Part shown: positions 7,078 through 15,192 of the stretch, in pieces
Layout of the letters: each line of letters starts with the position of its first letter
Numbering within the stretch: the stretch's first letter is position 1
NCBI GenBank assembly: GCA_019695235.1
Contig: JAIBAI010000034.1
Span: 1-33,739 of the forward strand
Reading direction: 5' to 3'
DNA length: 33,739 nt
From: Bacteroidia bacterium
GTDB taxonomy: Bacteria > Bacteroidota > Bacteroidia > M30B66
Notes under the pieces: generated by a model
Database searches by the model: none
What the model saw: the letters and a program-made list of their open reading frames with translations, nothing else
What the model was told of the DNA's origin: nothing
Made by a program: the position numbers and the translations under genes

Positions 7078-8783
7078 AAAGAGTAGCCAATACCTGCAAG
7101 GAGGTTAAAGCGCTGCGTTGGATAGTCGCGGAATCGCTGGTACCTGACATTTAGTATGTTATTTAATTGCACGAACATACCGAGCACCTTGTTGTATTTG
7201 TATTCAATGCCAAGATTGATATCGGTGATACCTCCCAGTTTTCGGGAGTACATGCTTGGTGTTACTTTGCCGGTAGAATCTGTCTGGTAGCTAAATTCTC
7301 TTGAGAACTGATGGCCAAGATAGAGGATGGTTGGTGTGACAACTATCTTATCGCGCAGGCTGTATTTTCCGCTGAATGAGAGCCTCAGGGCAGGTGTATG
7401 CCAGGGTTTTTGGTTGGCTTCATCCATGGTATAGCCCATGTAAGTAGTTTTAGCAATTAACCAAAGGCGGTCGCTGTTTCGCCAGGAGATTTCACCATCC
7501 ACCTGCACCAGAGAAGGGTTGAGATATTCAGTAGTTAATTTGTTCAGGTTGCCACTGCTGGTGTCGTTCACAAAGAACACCTGATTGGTTAATTGCACGT
7601 AGCTAGCTTTCACCCCAAAAGCCAGTCTGGCGCCAAGAGAGCCCCTTAATCCGGCATACCATCTCATGGGCGCCCAGGTATTGGCAAGTGGCACCTGGCT
7701 AATCAGGAAGGGATTTGATACGGTAATATTTTTCCAGGAGTTTCGATATAGCCGGCTATCGGTTCCGGCATTAAGGATAATCATGTCCTTATATATATGA
7801 AAATCAAAATCTACCTCTGGTACAATGCGGAAGGCATTTGAAGAATCACCGCTAATCCATGTATTCAGGCCGGCATTAAGGCGCCATCTTTCCTGGTTAA
7901 AATTAATTGAAGGATGCAGGTTGAAAATGGTCATAGATGAGCTTGTCTTGCCTGCTGTATTGCTGTAGTAATCTAACGCTGTTTTGATGTCGAAGGCATA
8001 CGATTTGAGGTAAAATGAAACCTTTCCATTCAAATTAAAGTTGTTTTCAACCGATTCATATTTGTCTGAGTAGTTGTAATATTTTATTTGCCCCTTGTAT
8101 TTAGTTGCCTGGCTATCGAGCGGATAGTTATCGCTAAATCCGGCACTTACGCCTATCAATTGGTAATGTTGTTTTATTGCTTCCCGGTTAAGGTCATAAT
8201 TTTTGAGCAGGGTATCCAATGGATTGGTGTTGAAGCCGTAATAATGCAGGCCATTTCTTTGATAATCAATATTTCCTGAAAGGGTTGATTTGCGTATAAA
8301 GTATTTCCCATAAAGCCCCAGTTGGTTGTTATTAAAGCCGGAGTATCCTACATCTGCAATTTGTCCGGTGGAGCTCAGGTGTTTAAAGTGAACGCCGGCT
8401 CCGTATTTCTTTGAGCGCAGGTTGTTGTAAAACAATTCGGCATAGGGGGTATTGTAGGTTCCAAATCCGGCTTTGGCATAGCCACGGTACAATTTTGCCA
8501 AAGGTTCATTTTTAACAGATGCTGCCTTAATAGGGTCAATTTCGTAGGCAGTATGAATTTTCCGGCTGTTTAAATCATAGCGGATATCCATCTTCGTGCT
8601 GCCGGTATCAGCAATTTGTGGTGATTCATTGAACTTTTGAGGGTCAGGAGCAATACGTACGATATAATTATCACGTACCACCACGCTGGTGTCCTTGCGC
8701 TTTTGTGCGTATGCTTCAGTGCTTGCGAAGGCACACATCAGCAAAGAAAACAGGATTGTATAAATGTTAAGATTTTTGCTCAT
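7074..8783 (-). CDS. Plug-less TonB-receptor-like outer-membrane beta-barrel
   Basis: A 569-residue exported protein with a signal peptide ending TEAYA, then a short linker and alternating amphipathic strands to a C-terminal aromatic end (LLAGIGYSF), the usual mark of an outer-membrane barrel. It resembles the barrel part of TonB-dependent receptors, with LNNILN-type late strands, but has no recognisable plug domain. The upstream frame is open for 50 more codons, but those overlap the TPR gene and lack a signal peptide, so the start is placed at 8783. It begins one base after the stop of the TPR gene and is surely co-transcribed with it. Function is not known. A role as the membrane partner of the TPR protein is inference. 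Confidence 0.8.
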   Translation of the reverse strand: MSKNLNIYTILFSLLMCAFASTEAYAQKRKDTSVVVRDNYIVRIAPDPQKFNESPQIADTGSTKMDIRYDLNSRKIHTAYEIDPIKAASVKNEPLAKLYRGYAKAGFGTYNTPYAELFYNNLRSKKYGAGVHFKHLSSTGQIADVGYSGFNNNQLGLYGKYFIRKSTLSGNIDYQRNGLHYYGFNTNPLDTLLKNYDLNREAIKQHYQLIGVSAGFSDNYPLDSQATKYKGQIKYYNYSDKYESVENNFNLNGKVSFYLKSYAFDIKTALDYYSNTAGKTSSSMTIFNLHPSINFNQERWRLNAGLNTWISGDSSNAFRIVPEVDFDFHIYKDMIILNAGTDSRLYRNSWKNITVSNPFLISQVPLANTWAPMRWYAGLRGSLGARLAFGVKASYVQLTNQVFFVNDTSSGNLNKLTTEYLNPSLVQVDGEISWRNSDRLWLIAKTTYMGYTMDEANQKPWHTPALRLSFSGKYSLRDKIVVTPTILYLGHQFSREFSYQTDSTGKVTPSMYSRKLGGITDINLGIEYKYNKVLGMFVQLNNILNVRYQRFRDYPTQRFNLLAGIGYSF

Positions 8784-8784
8784 T

Positions 8785-11700
8785 TTATTCTCCCTTTGGT
8801 GTATCATCGAAATTTTCATCCTCCGGTTTTTGTATTGGCGCACCTTGTTGCTGGGCATTGTTTTCTTGTTGAATGATGGCATCAAGTTTTCGTCTGGCCT
8901 GTTCGCTGAGTGCATCTTCTTCGTGATTATCAATTACACTTTGTAAGGTTCTTTTTGCCTGAAAGGTATTGCCTTGTTTGAGGTAATTATCTGCGAGCAG
9001 GATAAAGCCTTTTGTAAGCCAGATGTCGTATGACGGCATTTCATCAATGAGTTCAAAGATTGCCTTTTCGCATTTTTGGTAATCGCCCTTTTGGTATTGA
9101 ATATAGGCAAGTGCATAGCGTGCTTCGGCACCGATAGCGCTGTTGATTTTCTTCAATTTCTGAAACTCTTCAGCAGCCTTTGCGTAGTCGCCATCATCAA
9201 ACCATTTGCGTGCAATAATCTGGCTGGCTTCGTTTTTTAGTTCAGTGCCTGATTTTTCTTTGGCAATAATTTTCTTTGCATAATCAAAGGCTTCACTGCG
9301 ATTACCAAGCTTATCCTGGATGCGCATGATATTGCTTTGTGCAAACATTGTCTGGTCGTTGTTCTCGGCAATTAGTTCGAGGGTTTTAAAATGTTCGAGG
9401 GCTGCCTGATAGTTTTCTTTTTGACGCTCATAAATACCCAGCATCTGGAGGCCTTCAGCAGTAAACTTATTGCGTGGTCGGCTAACGATGATGCGATAAG
9501 TGGCCGCCGCCTGATCGGTATTTTTATTGCTCAGTTCACATTTGCCTTTGTAGCCCAGTGCTTGCAGTGAGAACATGCCATCAGGGAATTCATTTAAGTA
9601 TCCGGCCAATTGTGCAATTGCTTTATCGCAGTTACCTTTCAGATAGGCATTTTCAGCGGCTTCCCAAAGCAGTGAATCCTGGGTGTTGCGTGATTTTCCA
9701 CTTAAATAAGGTTTTAAGCCCTCCTGATTTCCCTGTTCAACAAATATGCGTTTGATAGCAGTTTTGGCTTCACGTGCGGCTTCGGTACCGGGGTAATTTT
9801 CTTCTACCTTTTTGTAAAGGGCAATGGCCTCTTCATCCTCATTCTGGTTGTATTTAATCAGCGCCATTTGCAGCATTACATCAGGGGCAATTTTGCTTTT
9901 TGGGTGATTTTGAAGTATGCCATTATAGGTGGCATAAGCTTCGTCGCCACGACCAAGGTTCTGGTAGCTTTTCCCACTTTCAAAACGGGCATTGTCGGCA
10001 TAGGGTGAATTAGGAAATTCGTTGGTTATCCGGGCGAGTGTACTTATTTTACTTTCATCTTTTCCGTTAAGACCTTGTATAGTGGCTTTCTGAAAGAGTG
10101 CGTAATCAATTTCCGGGCCGGGTACTTCCAGGGCTTTTTGGTAGTTTTCTAAGGCCAGAATGAGGTTTCTTTGGGCGAAATAGCTGTCGCCTAACCGTAC
10201 CCATGCATCGTGGATGACTTTTGATTCATCGCCACTTGCAGCAGCGGTATATTTCCGAAACCATACAACCGCATTTTTGTAGTCTTTCTGTTTCAGGTAG
10301 GCATAAGCAAGGTTATAGTTTACGCGATTGTATTTCTTTTGATTAAATGCATTCAGGCTGTAAATAAAATCTTGATATTCTTTTATTGCATTTGAAAAAT
10401 CGCCCGAACGGTACAAAGCATCAGCTTTCCAGTAATGTGCCTGGCCTACAAGGTTTTTATCTTTTGGGTTTTGCAGTGATAAATCAAAATGCTGGGTAGC
10501 TTCAGTGTAATTTCTGTCGTTGAGCAGCTCAATGCCTCTGAAAAATGCCACACGTTGGTATGCTGCTTTAATTGGTTCTGTTTTTTTCTTTATGCGTTCA
10601 ATTGACTGGAGGGCGGTACGGTAGTTTCGGGTGGTGGCGTAGATATTGGCAAGGAAAGTATATGCCTCGTCCATACGTGGACTGTTTGGGTAGGCATTCA
10701 TATAATCCTGCAGCGCCTGTACAGCTTCATCGTAGGGGTCGTAACCCAGTTCGTAGGCAAGTTTTGCATAATCGAAGAGTGCCTGCTCTTTCAGCACCGT
10801 GTCGAACGAACTCTTAGCGGCCTGTTGCCAGGCATTTCGTGCAAACTTTTTATTGCCATTTTGAAGATTGCACCAGCCAAGGTGATACCATGCGCTTTGA
10901 CCTAATGCATCCTGGTCGCCGACTGCTTCCTGAAAAGCTGGAATTGCTTCGTTGAATTTCCCCAGTTTGAAATAGGTAAATCCAAGCTGATAATCATCTT
11001 CACGGGTTCTGTTTGCGGCAGGTGCTTTGTCGCGGTATTGTTCAAGGAAAGGCAGGGCTTCCTGATAGCGGTTGGTGTTGTAATACGATTCGCCAATGAG
11101 TCTTGCGATTTCAGGACCTCTTCTACTTCGGGTTGTATCTAATACCGGTGCTGCATAATCAATTACCTGGTCGTATTTCTTTTGCAGGTAATAGATTTGG
11201 CTAATGTAAAACGGAACAACCCTACCGAATACTTCGTCTTTGTCGAGTTTGCGGAAATGTTCAAGGGCTGATTCGAAATTTTTATTGCTGTATTGGATAT
11301 GGCCATAATAATAGGTCGCCGTTGTGGCATAAGGCGACTCACCGTCTTTGACAAGTGCGAAAGCACTCAGTGCCCGGTCATAATCTTCGGCTCTGAAATA
11401 GCAATAACCAAGTTTAAAGTGGTATTCATCTGTTTGTTCAGGTTCAAGAAACTCCGGGGCTGTTTGCTCGAACCATTTGCGGGCATCACGGTATTTTTTA
11501 TCGCGGAAGAAGAAAAGGCCTAATCTGTACCAGGCCTGTTGTATTAGTGGGCTTTCAGGGTTTTCATATACAAAGCTGGTAAGCAAATTTTCGGCATCAC
11601 GGTGAAACAACTCAACTGCACAAACGGCATAATAGAAGCTGGCTGTAGTTTGTGCTTCGGTATGCCTGGCCGGATTGGTTTCGAGGAATCGCCGGAAAAA

Positions 11701-11847
11701 CTCCTGTGCAGGCCCGAATTTTTCTTTGCTGTAGAGGTTCAGTCCTTCACGCAACAACTTGTCTGAATCGGTTCGTATAATAGATTGCTGCGCAAAGGCT
11801 TGCAGCATCAAGAAAAGGCCAAAGGCGGTTATGATAAGTTTTCGCAT
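8785..11847 (-). CDS. Large periplasmic TPR-repeat protein
   Basis: A 1020-residue exported protein with a signal peptide (MRKLIITAFGLFLMLQAFAQ) without a lipid-anchor cysteine. Nearly all the rest is tetratricopeptide repeats, recognisable from recurrent blocks such as AWYRLG, YNLAYAYLKQKDY, LGDSYFAQRN and ALGYKGKCELSN spaced about 34-40 residues apart. The tail is glutamine- and acid-rich. TPR arrays are protein-interaction scaffolds. It is the first gene of a two-gene unit with the plug-less barrel, which suggests the two proteins act together at the outer membrane. It resembles SprE/PorW-type TPR proteins of gliding and T9SS in style, but those are lipoproteins, and I do not assign it to them. 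An AGGAG lies seven bases before the start, unusual in this phylum. Confidence 0.85.
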   Translation of the reverse strand: MRKLIITAFGLFLMLQAFAQQSIIRTDSDKLLREGLNLYSKEKFGPAQEFFRRFLETNPARHTEAQTTASFYYAVCAVELFHRDAENLLTSFVYENPESPLIQQAWYRLGLFFFRDKKYRDARKWFEQTAPEFLEPEQTDEYHFKLGYCYFRAEDYDRALSAFALVKDGESPYATTATYYYGHIQYSNKNFESALEHFRKLDKDEVFGRVVPFYISQIYYLQKKYDQVIDYAAPVLDTTRSRRGPEIARLIGESYYNTNRYQEALPFLEQYRDKAPAANRTREDDYQLGFTYFKLGKFNEAIPAFQEAVGDQDALGQSAWYHLGWCNLQNGNKKFARNAWQQAAKSSFDTVLKEQALFDYAKLAYELGYDPYDEAVQALQDYMNAYPNSPRMDEAYTFLANIYATTRNYRTALQSIERIKKKTEPIKAAYQRVAFFRGIELLNDRNYTEATQHFDLSLQNPKDKNLVGQAHYWKADALYRSGDFSNAIKEYQDFIYSLNAFNQKKYNRVNYNLAYAYLKQKDYKNAVVWFRKYTAAASGDESKVIHDAWVRLGDSYFAQRNLILALENYQKALEVPGPEIDYALFQKATIQGLNGKDESKISTLARITNEFPNSPYADNARFESGKSYQNLGRGDEAYATYNGILQNHPKSKIAPDVMLQMALIKYNQNEDEEAIALYKKVEENYPGTEAAREAKTAIKRIFVEQGNQEGLKPYLSGKSRNTQDSLLWEAAENAYLKGNCDKAIAQLAGYLNEFPDGMFSLQALGYKGKCELSNKNTDQAAATYRIIVSRPRNKFTAEGLQMLGIYERQKENYQAALEHFKTLELIAENNDQTMFAQSNIMRIQDKLGNRSEAFDYAKKIIAKEKSGTELKNEASQIIARKWFDDGDYAKAAEEFQKLKKINSAIGAEARYALAYIQYQKGDYQKCEKAIFELIDEMPSYDIWLTKGFILLADNYLKQGNTFQAKRTLQSVIDNHEEDALSEQARRKLDAIIQQENNAQQQGAPIQKPEDENFDDTPKGE

Positions 11848-11850
11848 GAA

Positions 11851-11870
11851 TACACTCCTTCGAGGGTGTA
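11851..11870 (-). promoter_or_regulatory. Inverted repeat overlapping a Shine-Dalgarno-like site before the TPR gene
   Basis: TACAC and GTGTA flank a nearly self-complementary centre, giving about seven pairs including one G-U. Read on the minus strand the right arm contains AGGAG seven bases before the ATG of the TPR gene. A -7-like TAATTTTA lies at 11869-11876 (minus strand), overlapping the palindrome. If that promoter is used, the palindrome sits at the transcription start and is more likely an operator than an RNA hairpin. Confidence 0.4.
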
Positions 11871-12046
11871 AAATTATTTCAATGGGCTGGTAATCTTTTT
11901 GAATTGGCTTGTATTTATGAACGTTTAAATGTTGATGGGATTGTACTTCGGGCTTGAAATTTTAATCTGAAATTATTTTGGAAGCAGCCGGATAGAATAG
12001 AAATCAAAAAAGTGTTCAACTATGATGAAGATCATTGCTTAGGCTA

Positions 12047-12076
12047 TTTGGGCAATATTTCTTTGCGATATGTTTT
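12047..12076 (+). promoter_or_regulatory. Promoter of the ModE-like regulator gene
   Basis: TTTG (12047-12050), 18 bases, then TATGTTTT (12069-12076), seven of eight positions of TAnnTTTG. The predicted start lies a few bases before ATG 12087. This decides against the in-frame start at 12012, which would lie upstream of the promoter. Apart from this promoter and the inverted repeat at 11851-11870, I see nothing in the interval 11848-12086. Confidence 0.5.
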
Positions 12077-12086
12077 GGTAAGCATA

Positions 12087-12437
12087 ATGAAACGCAGGAA
12101 AGGCGATATCTCAGTAAAGTTCAGGGTTTGGTTTTTTACCAAAGACGAAAAGCTGTTAGGCAAAGGGCGGGTTGAACTGCTTGAACTGATTGATGAAAAA
12201 GGCTCAATTTCACAGGCTGCAAAAGCTATGGGCATGTCGTACCGCCAGGCCTGGCAGATGGTTCAGGAGATGAACGAGAGGGCGGGCAGATTGCTTGTTG
12301 AGAAAAAATTAGGGGGGAAATCCGGAGGGGGGGCATTTGTAACTGAAAATGGAAGGCAACTGATAGCTTCGTTTAAAGCACTTGAAAAGCGGGTAGCGCA
12401 GTTTATTGCGAAAGAATTGAAAGGGTTAAATATTTGA
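12087..12437 (+). CDS. ModE-type DNA-binding regulator (winged helix only)
   Basis: A 116-residue protein matching the N-terminal winged-helix domain of ModE, the molybdate-responsive regulator. The signature blocks are in order: LLELIDEKGSISQAAKAMGM (about 31-50), SYRQAWQMVQEMN, GGKSGGGA and the TENGRQLI wing. The C-terminal MOP domains that bind molybdate in E. coli ModE are absent, so it either senses metal another way or needs a partner. Short ModE-like proteins of this type are known in many bacteria. A longer frame opens at 12012, but its first 25 residues are not family-like and the promoter lies inside it. It is followed 62 bases later by a TonB-dependent receptor with an operator-like site between them. 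Confidence 0.85.
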   Translation: MKRRKGDISVKFRVWFFTKDEKLLGKGRVELLELIDEKGSISQAAKAMGMSYRQAWQMVQEMNERAGRLLVEKKLGGKSGGGAFVTENGRQLIASFKALEKRVAQFIAKELKGLNI

Positions 12438-12458
12438 TACACTGTTTTTTATAGATAG

Positions 12459-12482
12459 CGGTATTCATAAAAAAGCATAACG
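12459..12482. promoter_or_regulatory. ModE-box-like inverted repeat before the TonB-dependent receptor
   Basis: CGGTAT (12459-12464), 12 bases, then ATAACG (12477-12482), forming a CGNTAT-N12-ATANCG inverted repeat 17 bases upstream of the receptor ATG. From memory the E. coli modA operator is CGTTAT-N12-ATAACG, the same half-sites and spacing. Its position near the start suggests repression of the receptor by the ModE-like protein encoded immediately upstream. Confidence 0.65.
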
Positions 12483-12499
12483 AATTTAAATCGGGAAAC

Positions 12500-14512
12500 A
12501 TGAAAAAAATAGCACTAATTATTGGAATGAATTTGTTGGGTTTCGCAGCCTTTGCGCAAAAGCCCGGCAATGTAAATGAAGAAAAATCAGACAGCAGCAT
12601 ACTGAAAGTGTTTAGCCTGGGGGAGGTACTCATTTCAGCAGAGAAGCAGGAGCTCCATCAGCAGCGAATTGTTACTGCTGATATGGAGAAGCAGAACAAG
12701 ATGGAGGTTTCGCGTGCGCTCAATATGCTGTCGGGGGTGAATCTTACGGCCTCTGGTCAAAGAAATGAATCAACCTTATCGGTGCGGGGCTTTGACTTAC
12801 GGCAGACGCCGGTTTTTATGGATGGCATTCCGGTTTATGTGCCCTATGATGGTTATGTTGACCTTGCCAGGTTTACCACTTTTGATTTGGCGGCTATTGA
12901 TGTATCTAAAGGTATGGCTTCGGTTTTATATGGCCCCAATTCAATGGGGGGGGCAATTAATCTGATTTCGCGTAAGCCGCTTAAACGTTTAGAGTATGAT
13001 GGTTCTTTGGGGATAATTCAGACCAATGGCTTCAAGGGGAATGTAAATATAGGTTCGAGATGGGGTAATTTTTATGTTCAGGCTACCTATTCAATGCTTC
13101 ATCGTGATGCTTATCAGCTCTCAGCTCATTTTGATTCAACGAAGTTCGAAGACGGTAAGGAGCGGGATAATTCATATCGTGAAGATCAGAAGATACATGC
13201 AAAGGTAGGTTGGGAAAAAGAAGGAAAGGCTGAGTATGCATTGGGATATATTAACCAGCAGGGTAGTAAGGGCAATCCGCTGTATTGCGGAGAGGATAAG
13301 CTCAATGCTATGTATAGTAAGCCCAGGTACTGGCAATGGCCGAATTGGGATAAAGAAACTTATTACTTTCTTTCGAATAATGTGATAGGCAAGCATAGCA
13401 CTGTGAAACTGCGTTTGTACTATGATGTATTTAAAAACATGATAAAAAGTTTTGACGATGGAGCGTATGCTATTCAGAGCAAGCCTTATGCCTTTACCAG
13501 TAATTATAATGATTACACCTATGGAAGCAGTGTTGAATATGGTACCACTTTTATACCAAAGCATGCTTTAAAAGTTGCGGTACATTTTAAAGAAGATGTA
13601 CATAGGGAGAACAACCTCAATGAGCCTGTACGTGTGTTTGATGACCAGACTTATACCATTGCAGTAGAAGATGTATTCAGTATCAATGATAAGCTTATTT
13701 TAACGCCTGGATTTAGTTACAGTAACCGCAAAAATGTAAAGGCAGAAGATTATAATTCAAAAACAAATACAATTTCTGACTATTCGAAGGCTGCCGGGAG
13801 TCATTCTTACAACGCACAATTGGGGATTTACTATTATCTGAAATCAAATCAGCGCCTGGGTGTTTCTTATGCGCATAAGACGCGTTTTGCAACAATAAAA
13901 GATCGTTATTCTTATCGCATGGGCACTGCAATACCTAACCCCGGATTGCAACCGGAGGCCACAGATAATTTTGAATTGAATTATCAGACTAAATTATTTG
14001 AGAAGGTGCAGGTACAAATGGCTGTTTTTTACAGCCATCTTACTAATTCTATTATGAGTGTGAGCAATGTGGAGCCTGGTAAATTTCAAATGCAGAACAC
14101 CGGAACTGCTGCATTCAAAGGCGCTGAAATAGATGTACGTTACAAGCCAATTAAAAAGATTTTATTGAGCATGAATTTCACCTATCTGGAGCGCTATAAT
14201 CTTAGCAATTCAGCGCTGCGATTTACTGACGTTCCTAATGCAAAATGCTATGCATTTGTTCAATATGAACCCATTAAACGGTTAACTGTGATTGCGAGTG
14301 CCGAAAGCAATTCATTCAGATACAGTACCAGTTATGGAACCCGTGCAGATGCGTATTCGTTGGCTAATCTGATTGTTTCGTACAGGCTGTTTAAATTCAT
14401 GAGTGCCGAAGCCGGATTGAATAATATTTTCGACAAGAACTATAGTCTCGTTGAAGGCTATCCGGAAGAGGGCCGCAATTTTTTTATCAGTATCAGATTC
14501 TTTAACCACTAA
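12500..14512 (+). CDS. TonB-dependent outer-membrane receptor, candidate oxyanion/metal uptake
   Basis: A 670-residue receptor with a signal peptide ending GFAAFA, a TonB-box-like stretch (FSLGEVLISA, about 39-48), a plug domain (about 55-160 with LSVRGFDLRQTPVFMDGIPV and YGPNSMGGAINLISRKP) and a 22-strand-type barrel. Its end (GLNNIFDKNY, then RFF-N-H) is typical of the family. It lacks the carboxypeptidase-like N-terminal domain of SusC-type receptors, and its size fits siderophore, cobalamin or metal receptors. It is preceded by a ModE-like regulator and ModE-box-like site and followed after nine bases by a lipoprotein with a molybdopterin-domain signature. Molybdate, tungstate or a molybdenum chelate is the inferred substrate. 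The receptor fold is certain, the substrate is not. Confidence 0.93.
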   Translation: MKKIALIIGMNLLGFAAFAQKPGNVNEEKSDSSILKVFSLGEVLISAEKQELHQQRIVTADMEKQNKMEVSRALNMLSGVNLTASGQRNESTLSVRGFDLRQTPVFMDGIPVYVPYDGYVDLARFTTFDLAAIDVSKGMASVLYGPNSMGGAINLISRKPLKRLEYDGSLGIIQTNGFKGNVNIGSRWGNFYVQATYSMLHRDAYQLSAHFDSTKFEDGKERDNSYREDQKIHAKVGWEKEGKAEYALGYINQQGSKGNPLYCGEDKLNAMYSKPRYWQWPNWDKETYYFLSNNVIGKHSTVKLRLYYDVFKNMIKSFDDGAYAIQSKPYAFTSNYNDYTYGSSVEYGTTFIPKHALKVAVHFKEDVHRENNLNEPVRVFDDQTYTIAVEDVFSINDKLILTPGFSYSNRKNVKAEDYNSKTNTISDYSKAAGSHSYNAQLGIYYYLKSNQRLGVSYAHKTRFATIKDRYSYRMGTAIPNPGLQPEATDNFELNYQTKLFEKVQVQMAVFYSHLTNSIMSVSNVEPGKFQMQNTGTAAFKGAEIDVRYKPIKKILLSMNFTYLERYNLSNSALRFTDVPNAKCYAFVQYEPIKRLTVIASAESNSFRYSTSYGTRADAYSLANLIVSYRLFKFMSAEAGLNNIFDKNYSLVEGYPEEGRNFFISIRFFNH

Positions 14513-14521
14513 TTTTTCAGC

Positions 14522-15130
14522 ATGAAAGCGAGCAACTTATTCATTGCATTTTTGTGTTTTTGTTTTGTACAATGCAAGCAGTCAAATGAACAACATCTGC
14601 ATTCGCAAAATGATTCAATAGCAAATCATTTGAAGTCAAAGACGACAGATGCATGTGTTGTGCCGATGACAAAGGCCGACAGCGCCAGGTATATCAGCCA
14701 TGCGATAACGGTTATGGGTGAGGTAGAGCGAAATTTAACGCTCAATGTTGATTCACTAAAGAAGATGCATACCAAAACCATTGAGCACTTCAAGGTTGTA
14801 TGCCAGAGTGGGGCTACCATGAAAGAAAATGCCACATGTAAAGGGGTGCTGTTAAAAGACATATTAGAGAAGGCAGTAATTAAACAAAGCGGGCATAAAG
14901 ACCGGAATTTTTACATTGTTGCCAGAGCCAGTGATAACTATAAGGCTACATTTTCATGGGCTGAATTGTTTAATAATCCCACCGGAGAAAATGTGTATGT
15001 GCTGTTTGAAGAGAATGGAAAACCAATCAAAGAGCAGGGCGAGATGATTCTAATTTGTCAGAACGATATTAAAACAGGTCCCAGACATGTGTACTGGCTC
15101 AATCAGATTGAGGTGAAACGCGTTGAATAG
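14522..15130 (+). CDS. Lipoprotein with sulfite-oxidase-like molybdopterin-binding domain
   Basis: A 202-residue exported protein. The N-terminus (LCFCFVQC, cysteine 18) looks like a lipoprotein signal. Residues about 60-200 follow the order of the sulfite-oxidase/YedY molybdopterin-binding domain: ITVMGEVERNLTLNVDSLKK, then a VVCQSG segment whose C94 aligns with the molybdenum-ligating cysteine, then CKGVLLKDILEKA, a Tyr-containing YKATFSWAE stretch, EENGKPI, and the closing YWLNQIEVK. The protein has no Tat signal and no second domain, so it may bind cofactor or oxyanion rather than act as a full enzyme. It is nine bases downstream of the receptor and should be co-transcribed. In role it could resemble a surface lipoprotein partner of the receptor. 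The domain call is fairly good, the role is inferred. Confidence 0.7.
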   Translation: MKASNLFIAFLCFCFVQCKQSNEQHLHSQNDSIANHLKSKTTDACVVPMTKADSARYISHAITVMGEVERNLTLNVDSLKKMHTKTIEHFKVVCQSGATMKENATCKGVLLKDILEKAVIKQSGHKDRNFYIVARASDNYKATFSWAELFNNPTGENVYVLFEENGKPIKEQGEMILICQNDIKTGPRHVYWLNQIEVKRVE

Positions 15131-15192
15131 TGATGGTTTCTGGCCGGGAGTTTTAATACAATATACAGGAAACCGGGTGCTTTTATTGAGCA

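Noticed and set aside
7074-8933. 50-residue N-terminal extension of the barrel protein
   Set aside because: The extension overlaps the TPR gene and would bury the signal peptide; ATG 8783 directly follows the TPR stop.
12012-12086. N-terminal extension of the ModE-like gene
   Set aside because: The 25 extra residues do not look like the family, and the promoter (12047-12076) lies inside the extension.
13172-13564. 130-codon antisense frame inside the TonB-dependent receptor gene
   Set aside because: Shadow of a strongly supported receptor; hydrophobic stretches reflect the complement of barrel strands.
15131-15192. Possible terminator between the molybdopterin-domain gene and the YtfJ-like gene
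   Set aside because: GGTTTC (15135-15140) pairs with GAAACC (15169-15174), but the loop is 28 bases and there is no T run directly after it.
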